NCBI GenBank assembly: GCA_027031325.1
Contig: JALVRI010000352.1
Coordinates: 1-13,702 of the forward strand
DNA: 13,702 bases
Source: Desulfobacteraceae bacterium
GTDB lineage: Bacteria; Desulfobacterota; Desulfobacteria; Desulfobacterales; Desulfosarcinaceae
Reading direction: 5' to 3'
A program made the translations under genes and the position numbers. Shown here piece by piece: positions 6,729 through 13,702 of the stretch. Within the stretch, counting starts at the first letter, position 1. Each line of letters begins with the position of its first letter. Under the pieces are notes generated by a model, which was not told the origin of the DNA, made no database searches, and was given only the letters and a program-made list of their open reading frames with translations.

Positions 6729-7454
6729 TTAGCCGGTGACCCTCTTGGGGTTGATTTTTTCCCATATTGCCCGGGCGGAATAAGGCTGGAGATCATCCGG
6801 GGCAATTACGATTGCGTGTGCTTCTGATAGATACTTGTTGATTATGAGGGAAATCTGGGTCGTAAGGGCGTCGATCCTCAAGTCATTGAGGGTAGCCAGC
6901 ATGCGAACATCATCTTCCGCCAGTTGGAGAAGAAAAGCCACTTTATCGCGGCCGACTTGGTAGAAGTCTATCTTTTTCTCCAGAGCATCGATATACGCAT
7001 AAAGTATTTTTAGCAATTTCAAATCGTAACTGAAACGTGGTTTCTGAAGTACTTCTTGGAACGAGCGCAACTTCAAAAGGCGGTTAAGGTCTAGAAGCTC
7101 CTGTTCTATTGTCCGGCTCCGTTCAACCAGTTTTGATTTTAATTCCGATGCCAGGGATATCTGGTGTTCCAGCTCGTTGTCAAGCAGCTGGAGGTCGGCA
7201 ATTTTTTGTTGCAAAAGGTCTATTTTGGAATTGGCCATAAGGGGCGATCGCCCCAATACAACTGCCCAGGTAAAAATAAACCCCAGTAAAAGGAGCCAAA
7301 AGTTTCTTGCGTGGTATCTGGCGCGCTGGAAATGAGCCGGGCGACTGCACCCATTGATTGCGGCGGACCTGCGCCGCGAATTGTCACGCCTTAATTTTTT
7401 TCCATCTGGTTTTTGGATTAGTTTTGACATCTGAATGCCTTCCTGGTCGATCAT
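6729..7454 (-). CDS. Single-pass membrane coiled-coil protein, paralogue of the upstream gene product
   Basis: 241 residues. The N-terminus is very basic (KKLRRDNSRRR, HARNF), followed by one membrane segment at about 52-68, so by the positive-inside rule the rest is periplasmic. A coiled coil fills about 77-125, then a helical domain to residue 235. Residues 80-231 align without a gap to 397-548 of the upstream 712-residue protein (RSF at 130-132 with 447-449, YAYI at 152-155 with 469-472, Trp231 with Trp548), about 30 identities by hand. The ATG at 7454 overlaps the upstream TGA as ATGA, which argues for coupled translation. A second ATG at 7430 has a better Shine-Dalgarno (AGGAAGG, 7 nt away) and may be the true start, giving 233 residues. 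The function is unknown. A structural or scaffold role with the partner protein is my inference. Confidence 0.72.
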   Translation of the reverse strand: MIDQEGIQMSKLIQKPDGKKLRRDNSRRRSAAINGCSRPAHFQRARYHARNFWLLLLGFIFTWAVVLGRSPLMANSKIDLLQQKIADLQLLDNELEHQISLASELKSKLVERSRTIEQELLDLNRLLKLRSFQEVLQKPRFSYDLKLLKILYAYIDALEKKIDFYQVGRDKVAFLLQLAEDDVRMLATLNDLRIDALTTQISLIINKYLSEAHAIVIAPDDLQPYSARAIWEKINPKRVTG

Positions 7455-9589
7455 TGGGCGGATTCCAGCTTGCGACGCAACTTTTCGGATAGAAACAGCT
7501 TGGTGGCGTAATTGTCCCAGCGGCCGATATTTTTCAGACCTATCATTTCAAGCTGTTCTCCCCGCCATTTAGACAGCTCGGACGTAACATCCGATGGCAA
7601 TTCGGTCAGACCATTTAGGGATAGTCGCTTGCCGGGCCAGAGTGCCAGGTAACGGGCGGCCTCCGGTGTCAGCCTGGATATTCCGTTTAAACTAAGCCAT
7701 TCTCCAGGCCATTGGGACAATATCCTGGCCACCTCCGGTGAAAGCTCTTTGAGGTCGTTTAGGTATAGATCTTTTCCTTGCCAGTTGAGGAGGCACTTGG
7801 CCGCTTCGGGGCTGAGGATGGTCAACTGGTGCATTCGGCTGAAATCACCATTGCAGATTTGCTTCCATATCTTACGGTTGAACGGATCGGCTTTGACCGC
7901 TGGAATCATGGATCTGCTGCGGGAAATATCCGTGTAAACACGTTTCCAGACGGTTTCAAGCGGTGGCAGGGAAATGTCCTCCTTGTTGAGGCCAAGCAGT
8001 TTGATTGCCTCGTTGTTTTTTGAAAAGACGGTTTCAAGTTCCTTGTCCAGTTTTTCGATCGGCAGGGCCGAAAGAACACCTGCCATCAATTGGTAAATTT
8101 GGGCCAGACGCTGATAATAAAGTATTTCTTCATCCGCGGCCTCCAGGCGCTGCAGGGGTGAGTCGAGTTTGGCAATATATGCATAGCGGCGCTGTATGGC
8201 TCTCAAGGCAAGCTCTAGACGGGTATTGCGAATCGCCTTGGAAAATGAACGGAATTTTTTTTGGACTATAATGGGTGCTATCTCTTTTTCTTTTTCCGTG
8301 ATCCGGTTTTTGTAATATTTTTTGAGCTTGATGATTTCATCCTTTTTGGATGCGATTTCCCGGCGCAGGATAGTCAGGTTTTCCACCCATTCATTCAGGC
8401 GGTAAGCAGTGTCCTCAGTGGGGGCTTTTTCAGGTTCGGGAGGCCCCGCTTCATGTACTGCGGCCCCCGGTTTTACTGTTGCGCCCTCCGGCGACACCTT
8501 GATGCTCGAGTCGCCCTGCTCGGAAACAGAATCCTGGATGGTGGCATCCCTGTCTGGCACTTCAACGCTTTCAGTTTGTGACGCGGAATATTGTTTTGTC
8601 TGGCTTACGGGAGCCTGTTTGCCGTCGGCTTGGTGTTTGCGGTTCATCCAGAGGTACAATCCAGCCGATAGAGAGGCTACAATCAGAAGAAAAGAGAAGA
8701 TAATAGATAAATGTCGTCTTGAAAAAGTTTTTTTGACTTTGGATTTCTTCCCAGTCTCAGGTGTTACCTCGTTGAGGTATACCGGATCGAAAGAAACCTT
8801 ATCCTTATCGTCGCTAAAGGGTTCTTCTTTATCTTTGTCTGGAAGATTGTCGTCTTTACCGGTGCTGTCTTTCGATTCCTCTTCATGGCCTGCGATCTGT
8901 TCGGTATTTGTTGAATCAAGCGACGCTGAGTTATGGTCGCCGGCAGAGGTATTTGGGGTGACATCATTATCAAGATCGTTGGTAACATCGGCGACAGGGA
9001 TATCTTCTGGCGTTTCAGGGATTTCGGCAGTATTTTCTTCATCGTCTGCCATTGAATCTGCCTGGCCGACAAGTTTTGAAAGTTCGCTCTCCAGATCTTC
9101 GTCTTCTGACTTGCTTTTTTCACCTGCTTCGGATTCGTCAGAAACAGTCTCATTGTAATTTTCCCGCCCGGTCGTGGTTTCAGTAGAACCGTTACCCCCT
9201 GTTGAGTCTTCCTCGATTTCCCGGCCCTCTGTTTCCATCTCGGCCGTGCCGGAAAGGCTTTCCTCGACCTCGGAGGTGTTTTCGGGGGCCGCCTGTTGAT
9301 CCTCGGTCAGTTCCTGTTCGTCTTGGTTGTCGTTTTCCTGCTTGTCTTCGTCTTGTTTGTCGTCACCGGGCTCGATTTCGGCCATTATTTTTTCGAGGGC
9401 CGCCTGTTGATCCTCGGTCAGTTCCTGTTCGTCTTGATTGTCGTTTTCCTGCTTGTCTTCGTCTTGTTTGTCGTCACCGGGCTCGATTTCGGCCATTATT
9501 TTGTCAAGGACCTCCATCTCTTCCGGACTTAGATCCTGTTCATCGTTTTTCTTAGGATTGGGATTATTTTTCCCGTTTTTGTCAGCCAT
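7451..9589 (-). CDS. Large single-pass membrane protein with acidic repeats, coiled coil and LRR-like repeats
   Basis: 712 residues, no recognised family as a whole. Residues 1-280 are extremely acidic and Asn/Gln/Ser rich. They contain a 37-residue tandem repeat (heads at L20, L57 and a decayed L94; core KIMAEIEPGDDKQDEDKQEN). A basic stretch KKSKVKKTFSRRH (281-293) precedes one membrane segment (about 294-315), placing the acidic tail in the cytoplasm and the C-terminal half in the periplasm. After a low-complexity linker comes a coiled-coil/helical domain (about 395-550) that matches the downstream gene product. Residues 589-685 hold four leucine-rich-like repeats of 24 residues (LSPEAA, LSPEVA, LTPEAA, LPSDVT, each followed by W.G..L.LNGL). 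Such repeats usually bind protein or glycan ligands. The ribosome binding site is weak (TGGA). The gene starts the two-gene unit and no clear promoter was found. Confidence 0.75.
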   Translation of the reverse strand: MADKNGKNNPNPKKNDEQDLSPEEMEVLDKIMAEIEPGDDKQDEDKQENDNQDEQELTEDQQAALEKIMAEIEPGDDKQDEDKQENDNQDEQELTEDQQAAPENTSEVEESLSGTAEMETEGREIEEDSTGGNGSTETTTGRENYNETVSDESEAGEKSKSEDEDLESELSKLVGQADSMADDEENTAEIPETPEDIPVADVTNDLDNDVTPNTSAGDHNSASLDSTNTEQIAGHEEESKDSTGKDDNLPDKDKEEPFSDDKDKVSFDPVYLNEVTPETGKKSKVKKTFSRRHLSIIFSFLLIVASLSAGLYLWMNRKHQADGKQAPVSQTKQYSASQTESVEVPDRDATIQDSVSEQGDSSIKVSPEGATVKPGAAVHEAGPPEPEKAPTEDTAYRLNEWVENLTILRREIASKKDEIIKLKKYYKNRITEKEKEIAPIIVQKKFRSFSKAIRNTRLELALRAIQRRYAYIAKLDSPLQRLEAADEEILYYQRLAQIYQLMAGVLSALPIEKLDKELETVFSKNNEAIKLLGLNKEDISLPPLETVWKRVYTDISRSRSMIPAVKADPFNRKIWKQICNGDFSRMHQLTILSPEAAKCLLNWQGKDLYLNDLKELSPEVARILSQWPGEWLSLNGISRLTPEAARYLALWPGKRLSLNGLTELPSDVTSELSKWRGEQLEMIGLKNIGRWDNYATKLFLSEKLRRKLESAQ
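9287..9502 (-). repeat. Near-identical 111-bp coding tandem repeat
   Basis: Two 105-bp copies, 9287-9391 and 9398-9502, spaced 111 bp apart, differ at only one base (a silent AAC/AAT change in an Asn codon). They encode the acidic 37-residue repeat of the large membrane protein. Such identity indicates a recent duplication or ongoing homogenisation, and copy number may vary between strains. A third, decayed copy of the head follows at protein residues 94-101. Confidence 0.9.
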
Positions 9590-9864
9590 GGTTGTATCCA
9601 GCAGAAAGAATAGTCAAATATAGCCTTGCAAGTTGGGCTGTGAAACTTTGTAACGTTGTCATGGTAATCTATATATCGTCTGCTGGAGGGGGGACTTTAG
9701 GCGACTTGAGAGGCTGTTTTCTTATCCGGAAACGGAAATGAACCCGTATTACGCACTTCAAATGTTGAGGAATTATCACGGATTGGCCTTCACCTTGCCG
9801 CTGAAGGCATGGGCGAAAACAAATATATGAATAAGGCGTTGCAAAGGTTCTGCATGGCCAGCGG
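9590..9864. other. Spacer upstream of the coiled-coil gene pair
   Basis: This 275-bp gap lies between the end of the glycosyltransferase gene and the start of the two-gene coiled-coil unit (both minus). It must hold any separate promoter for that pair, but I find no convincing -35/-10 combination. It also holds the lone repeat copy and most of the possible remnant ORF. Confidence 0.5.
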
Positions 9865-9868
9865 CTAA
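9710..9868 (+). pseudogene. Possible gene remnant (C-terminal fragment)
   Basis: An open frame without a good start runs from after a TGA at 9707 to a TAA at 9866-9868. Its end, LHLAAEGMGENKYMNKALQR then FCMASG, reads like a genuine amphipathic protein C-terminus rather than random translation. Its 5' part overlaps a copy of the dispersed repeat (9738-9764), which could have replaced the upstream part of the gene. It is antisense to the last codons of the glycosyltransferase gene. I do not recognise the family, and chance is a real alternative. Confidence 0.25.
9738..9764 (+). repeat. Third copy of the dispersed repeat end
   Basis: AACCCGTATTACGCACTTCAAATG (9741-9764) differs at only three bases from each of the two end copies at 1714-1737 and 1974-1997. 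It is 8 kb from them and is followed by unrelated sequence, so it is a lone end or a decayed element. It supports the view that the hslO-MFS gap element is a member of a dispersed family. Confidence 0.55.
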
Positions 9869-11229
9869 GCAAACCTTTTGTTTTTCACGGGCCGTGATCC
9901 AGGGTCCACGAAGCTGTTGCGCAGAAACACCAGCTTGCTATCGGCAGGCTCGCTTTCAAAGGATTGGTTCCTCCAAGGCAAATCTATGTTGGCCATTATC
10001 TGTCCGAGTCGTTGGCGCAGAATTTTGTAAGAAAAATATTTGGCGGCCTTGGCAAAATTGTAATTGACGATGATTTGACGCAGTTCAGGGTAATCAAGCA
10101 AGTCGCGGGTACGACGGATGGAGGTCGGGTCTAGATAATCCTCCATTTCTATAAATTGGAAGCCGAGCGGAGCTATGTCCCGGACAAAAGTTGCATAGCG
10201 ATTGACCAAAATCGGCTTTTTGAAATAAATAGCTTCAAGCAGGCCGTTGCCGAAACCTTCGTAGCGACTTGGATAAGTGACAAAATCGGCAATTGGGTAA
10301 ATATCCAGTAGGTTGAATCGATTTTGTTTTTCTTTGGATGTCCCCCACGGATCCGATATCCCGAAAGGAATCATTATAAGATGTACGCCACAAGTTTCGG
10401 CGTATTGCTCCAGGTAACGCATATAATCGTGACCCTCATCGCCAGATTCATGTGAAATCACCAACTTGCATTCCGGTTTGCCAAGGCTGGCGACCAGGTC
10501 TATGGCGTGTTCGATCCCTTTGCGTTGTACTATCCTGGTGGGTTGTAGGACCACCAGGTCTTCGGGGCTGATGCCTAGCTGTTGACGCAGTTGAATCTGT
10601 TTTGACAGGTCTTCTAGCGGTGGATTTTCAAAATCCAGTACATTCGGTATGACGGTAGCGGTGATTCCGGTTCTAAGTGCCAGCTGTTCCTTTGCTTCGC
10701 TGTTGATGACAACATGATTTATCTGCGGAAGGGCAGGTGGAAACGCCATCCGGATGTAATCCGAAACCGCGTTTACGCAATAACGGGTCCGTTCCCAGTA
10801 AAAATCGTGATGATGTGCGATGGTGGGAACTTGTGTTTCGGCAATCGTTTCAGTAAGCGCCAGTCCCAATGGAATATGCATGGGCAGGCAAAGCGAATTT
10901 TCGGCAATTATAAGATCGATGCCAAACTTTTCCAAAAATGTGTGTAGCTTTTTCTTGAGATTCTCCCTTTGCCTGTGAATCAGGCTGGTTACATTTGTGC
11001 TACGCTTGCTGCTACCATTTACGGCAACATTGATTGCCTGGTTTTCGGGCGCCAGAAAGTGGGCTTCAGGCACCAGGAAACTTGAATCCGCGCTTCGATC
11101 CAATTCTCCGGCAAACCAAAAGCATTTAAAACCGTTTTCTTCCAGCACTTGGGCCCATTTGCTGGCTTCCAGACTTACACCGTCAATACCCTTGAAGCGA
11201 GTCGAAACGAAACCGACGTTTAGCGCCAT
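9865..11229 (-). CDS. GT4-type glycosyltransferase (GT-B fold)
   Basis: 454 residues with the two-domain GT-B layout. The N-terminal acceptor domain starts LNVGFVSTRFKGIDGVSLEA (a Gly-rich loop) and contains HHHDFYWER (139-147). The C-terminal donor domain starts near IPNVLDFENPP and shows QPTRIVQRKGI (229-239), then SRYEGFGNGLLEA (321-333) with the EX7E pair Glu324 and Glu332 that contacts the nucleotide sugar in retaining GT4 enzymes. It would transfer a sugar from an NDP-sugar in the cytoplasm. The acceptor and sugar cannot be read, and a compatible solute or a surface glycan are both possible. The ATG at 11229 with GAGG eight bases upstream is preferred to an in-frame TTG at 11235. It stands alone with no other glycan gene beside it. 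Confidence 0.87.
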   Translation of the reverse strand: MALNVGFVSTRFKGIDGVSLEASKWAQVLEENGFKCFWFAGELDRSADSSFLVPEAHFLAPENQAINVAVNGSSKRSTNVTSLIHRQRENLKKKLHTFLEKFGIDLIIAENSLCLPMHIPLGLALTETIAETQVPTIAHHHDFYWERTRYCVNAVSDYIRMAFPPALPQINHVVINSEAKEQLALRTGITATVIPNVLDFENPPLEDLSKQIQLRQQLGISPEDLVVLQPTRIVQRKGIEHAIDLVASLGKPECKLVISHESGDEGHDYMRYLEQYAETCGVHLIMIPFGISDPWGTSKEKQNRFNLLDIYPIADFVTYPSRYEGFGNGLLEAIYFKKPILVNRYATFVRDIAPLGFQFIEMEDYLDPTSIRRTRDLLDYPELRQIIVNYNFAKAAKYFSYKILRQRLGQIMANIDLPWRNQSFESEPADSKLVFLRNSFVDPGSRPVKNKRFA

Positions 11230-11378
11230 GAACAAGACCTCACGTTAACAGTAAAGAATTCTAAAGCAGTACCTGATTGCAAATTGCGCTATCCTCCTGG
11301 CTGTCCTCAATAGTATCGAAGTGTCGAGAATTCAGCCTGCATCAGCATACCTGCAAAGGCCGTGCAAGCTGGATCACA

Positions 11379-11501
11379 AATTATCCAATACGAGTCCAAT
11401 AGTTAAGAAAAATCCTGTAAATACAAGTGCTAATGGAATTGTTCGATTTTTTTTATCCACAGAACCGATAATTTGTCGATTGTGAAAATTATTGGATAAT
11501 T
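11379..11501. repeat. 12-bp inverted repeat flanking 99 bp
   Basis: AATTATCCAATA at 11379-11390 is repeated exactly inverted as TATTGGATAATT at 11490-11501. Each arm carries a GATAAT -10-like hexamer pointing outward toward the nearer gene. The arms could be paired operator sites for a regulator or the ends of a small insertion. The sequence alone does not decide. Confidence 0.5.
11473..11500 (+). promoter_or_regulatory. Candidate sigma-70 promoter for the hybrid kinase
   Basis: TTGTCG (11473-11478) and GATAAT (11495-11500) are spaced by 16 bp. The -10 matches the consensus at five of six positions and lies inside the right arm of the inverted repeat, so a protein bound there would block it. 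A transcript would start near 11507, some 160 nt before the gene. Confidence 0.35.
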
Positions 11502-11666
11502 GATGGGTGAAAAAAGAAATTAATACATTAAATATAACTTTTTTTTCATATCAATTTCGGGTATGGCTAAAGGTAAACGGCAGAGAACTTTTAAAGTGAC
11601 TCTGAACTTTCTTGAAAGATTTAAGGCCGTATTGGTCTTTTGGATGAAAGGTGCAGTTTGTTCAGG

Positions 11667-13702
11667 ATGAATGATGACTTTCAGGGCAGTAGGTGTGGTA
11701 CCATTGAAGATCCACCTGGGGGGGCGGAAAATGGTAATTGCAGCCAAGGTAAACAAGATTATTTTCGCTTTGATGCCGGCCTGAAGGCAGAAAATGCTTT
11801 TCTACGCCGGCAGCTAGAAAAATACCGCCTGGCCGAAAAGCAATGGGCGCGGGAAAAAAAGCATCTCCAGGAAGTTTCGGTTCTGTTCGAAACGATTTTT
11901 GACGCCATTCCGGACATTATTGGGCTGCTTGATCCGTATCGAAGGATTATTCGCTATAATCAGGCTGGATATCGGTTTATGGATAAAGAACCGGCTGAAG
12001 TCATCGGAAAGCGGTGTTTTCAATTGTTCGGTCTCGATGCTCCATGTGATGTTTGTGTCGCCGGGTTGAGCATCGAGCAAGGCGGGGCCGTTCAGCTGGA
12101 AAAGTACATCGATGCCAAAGGTATCTGGATGGATGTCCGGGCGTACCCAATTTTCGATAACGAGGGCAATCTCGTCCAGATAGTCGAACACCTGCGTGAC
12201 ATTACCGAAGGACGAAGGGCTGAAGCGGCCTTGAAGTCTTCAGAAGAAAAATACCGCCTCCTTGTCGAGCACGCCAACGAAGGAATTTTCATCCATCAGG
12301 CCGGAAAGGTTATGTTCGCCAACAGGAAGGCCATCAAGATGGCCGCCGCTTTAAATCTAGGAAACAGCCCGCAAGGACTTATTGAATGTATTCATCCAGA
12401 AGATCTAAAGGGTAGGCAGCAAACTATTAGGCGACGTTTGGACGGCAAGGACCGCTTTCCGGAACCATTGACTTTGCGCCTGGTTGGTCCGGATGGAAGA
12501 GTGATTTGGGTGGAGCTAAATACGGTAAACATTCAATGGCAGGGTGGACCGGGTACCCTGAACTTTGTGCGCGATATAACTCGCCGGAAAGAACTCGAAT
12601 CCCGTTTTCAAGATGCCCAGCGCATGGAGTCGATAGGCACCTTGGCTGGTGGAATAGCACATGATTTCAATAATTTATTAATGGGAATTCAGGGCAACAT
12701 TTGCCTGATCCAGCTTGATATGGATCAGGATCATCCCCACTGGGACAAACTCAAGACAATTGAAGAATGTATTGCCAATGGGGCCAATCTCACCAAACAA
12801 TTGCTGGGATTTGCCAGGGGAGGAAAATACAGTCTAAGTCCCCAAAACATCAACGAAGTTGTCAACAAGTGTACCCGGTTGTTCGAGCGGACATACAAGA
12901 ATTTGAAAATACATGTCAATTACAAGAAAGCCATTTGGTCAGTGGAAATAGACCGGGGCCAGATAGAGCAGGTTATGCTCAATCTCTTTCTCAATGCCTG
13001 GCAGGCTATGGAATCGTCGGGGGATATCTACCTCAAAACGGATAATGTCCGTCTGGATTTGCAAAAAGTACAGCCTTACGGTTTGAAGGCCGGCAAATAC
13101 GTTGAAATTACGGTGGCCGACAACGGCCGCGGAATGGATGATGAAACCAAGCAGAGAATTTTTGAACCATTTTTTACGACCCAGCCGCCTGGACGGGGAA
13201 CGGGATTGGGCCTGGCTTCTGTTTTTGGAATTGTAAAAAATCACAGGGGTTTGATTGAAGTGGAAAGTGAGCTTGGTAATGGATCGACTTTCAGGATTTA
13301 CCTGCCCGCTTGCGCCGAAAAGCCCCGGGAAACCCACCCCGAACCGCTGACAGTGAAATCCGGCAAGGAAACCATCCTGCTGGTCGACGATGAGGATTAC
13401 GTTCTCGAGGTTGGACGACTTATGTTGAAAGGACTGGGATATAGAATCTATACCGCCAATTGTGGGCAGGCCGCCCTGGATGTTTATGAAAAGCATCAAG
13501 TCGAAATAGACCTGATTATTTTGGACCTCATCATGCCAGACTCTGACGGAGCCACGATTTTTAAGCGTTTACGGCGGATGAATCAGCGTGTCAAGGTGTT
13601 GCTGGCAAGTGGATATGATGCGGCCGGTAAGGTTGAATTGCTCATGGAGTCCGGTTGCTTGGGATTCATTCAGAAACCATTTAACCTCAAGCGGTTGGCG
13701 GA
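11667..13702 (+). CDS. PAS-PAS hybrid sensor histidine kinase with receiver domain (3' truncated by window)
   Basis: 678 residues are visible and the frame runs off the window. A short N-terminal coiled coil (about 40-70) has no membrane segment, so it is probably cytoplasmic. PAS1 covers about 72-182 and contains a Cys cluster C117, C127, C130. PAS2 covers about 190-306. The kinase core has the H-box LAGGIAHDFNN with phospho-accepting His332, N-box LNLFLNAWQAM (Asn443), G1 DNGRGM (485-490), F-box FEPFFTT and G2 GRGTGLGLA (509-517). A receiver follows with acidic DDE (574-576), phospho-acceptor Asp620 in ILDLIMP, Ser648 and Lys670, all intact. The input signal is unknown. ATG 11667 has a poor site, and an in-frame TTG at 11658 preceded by AAAGG may be the real start. 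Confidence 0.88.
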   Translation, partial: MNDDFQGSRCGTIEDPPGGAENGNCSQGKQDYFRFDAGLKAENAFLRRQLEKYRLAEKQWAREKKHLQEVSVLFETIFDAIPDIIGLLDPYRRIIRYNQAGYRFMDKEPAEVIGKRCFQLFGLDAPCDVCVAGLSIEQGGAVQLEKYIDAKGIWMDVRAYPIFDNEGNLVQIVEHLRDITEGRRAEAALKSSEEKYRLLVEHANEGIFIHQAGKVMFANRKAIKMAAALNLGNSPQGLIECIHPEDLKGRQQTIRRRLDGKDRFPEPLTLRLVGPDGRVIWVELNTVNIQWQGGPGTLNFVRDITRRKELESRFQDAQRMESIGTLAGGIAHDFNNLLMGIQGNICLIQLDMDQDHPHWDKLKTIEECIANGANLTKQLLGFARGGKYSLSPQNINEVVNKCTRLFERTYKNLKIHVNYKKAIWSVEIDRGQIEQVMLNLFLNAWQAMESSGDIYLKTDNVRLDLQKVQPYGLKAGKYVEITVADNGRGMDDETKQRIFEPFFTTQPPGRGTGLGLASVFGIVKNHRGLIEVESELGNGSTFRIYLPACAEKPRETHPEPLTVKSGKETILLVDDEDYVLEVGRLMLKGLGYRIYTANCGQAALDVYEKHQVEIDLIILDLIMPDSDGATIFKRLRRMNQRVKVLLASGYDAAGKVELLMESGCLGFIQKPFNLKRLA

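Larger units (their letters stand above)
11230..11666. other. AT-rich divergent spacer
   Basis: A 437-bp region between the glycosyltransferase (minus) and the hybrid kinase (plus), clearly richer in A+T than its neighbours, especially about 11380-11560. It contains a 12-bp inverted repeat (11379-11390 and 11490-11501), a T-run near 11447, and a candidate promoter. A 78-codon minus-strand frame at 11520-11756 has no protein-like features and overlaps the kinase start, so I do not call it a gene. Confidence 0.55.

Noticed and set aside
8409..9158. 249-codon plus-strand frame rich in Ser
   Set aside because: It is the antisense shadow of the acidic, biased-codon region of the large membrane protein; it has no domain, no ribosome binding site and no sensible composition.
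9287..9502. CRISPR-like array
   Set aside because: Two long direct copies in frame within a gene, with no spacers; this is a coding tandem repeat.
9202..9555. Plus-strand repetitive frames across the tandem repeat
   Set aside because: The repetition is explained by the coding repeat on the minus strand; the minus frame continues into a membrane segment and folded domains, the plus frames do not.
12939..13499. 186-codon minus-strand frame
   Set aside because: It lies opposite the histidine kinase ATPase and receiver motifs, which are certain, and shows no motif of its own.

Overview
The window looks like chromosomal DNA from a Gram-negative bacterium of the Desulfobacterota (old Deltaproteobacteria), most likely a Desulfobacterales relative. 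This is inferred from protein style: a Pal lipoprotein, a DUF4412-type periplasmic protein, a SixA-like phosphatase with a VQHG active-site segment, and a PAS hybrid kinase with a Cys-rich PAS. No rRNA, tRNA or CRISPR array was seen, and no intact transposase gene was found.

Layout. Position 1-93 is the 3' tail of an upstream gene, closely followed by pal (117-677) and hslO/Hsp33 (767-1714). Between hslO and an MFS transporter gene (1995-3224) lies a palindrome-rich, MITE-like element of about 260-290 bp. Its right end supplies the apparent start codon of the transporter. A small TPR membrane protein (3221-3823, minus) overlaps the transporter stop by 4 nt. A 405-bp spacer holds a strong GC hairpin, a nine-codon ORF with a perfect Shine-Dalgarno, and a plausible promoter. 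Then come a secreted DUF4412-like protein (4229-4942), a convergent hairpin terminator, a YheT-type alpha/beta hydrolase (4986-5954, minus) and a SixA-like phosphohistidine phosphatase (6145-6606).

The most unusual part is the minus-strand pair 9589->7451 and 7454->6729, coupled by an ATGA stop/start overlap. Both encode single-pass membrane proteins with basic cytoplasmic N-termini and predicted periplasmic coiled-coil domains. I could align the periplasmic domains by eye over about 150 residues without a gap, so they appear to be tandem paralogues. The larger one adds a long acidic cytoplasmic tail with a near-identical tandem repeat and a C-terminal run of 24-residue leucine-rich-like repeats. 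I recognise no described function for this pair, and it is the best candidate for an undescribed system here.

Further right are a second copy of the dispersed repeat beside a possible gene remnant, a GT4-type glycosyltransferase (9865-11229, minus), an AT-rich divergent spacer with a 12-bp inverted repeat over a possible promoter, and a hybrid sensor histidine kinase (11667 onward) cut off by the window end inside its receiver domain.

Functionally the window mixes cell-envelope maintenance (Pal, DUF4412, the paired coiled-coil proteins, the glycosyltransferase), stress response (Hsp33) and phospho-signalling (SixA-like, hybrid kinase). Apart from the upstream gene-pal pair and the coiled-coil pair, the genes look like separate transcription units.
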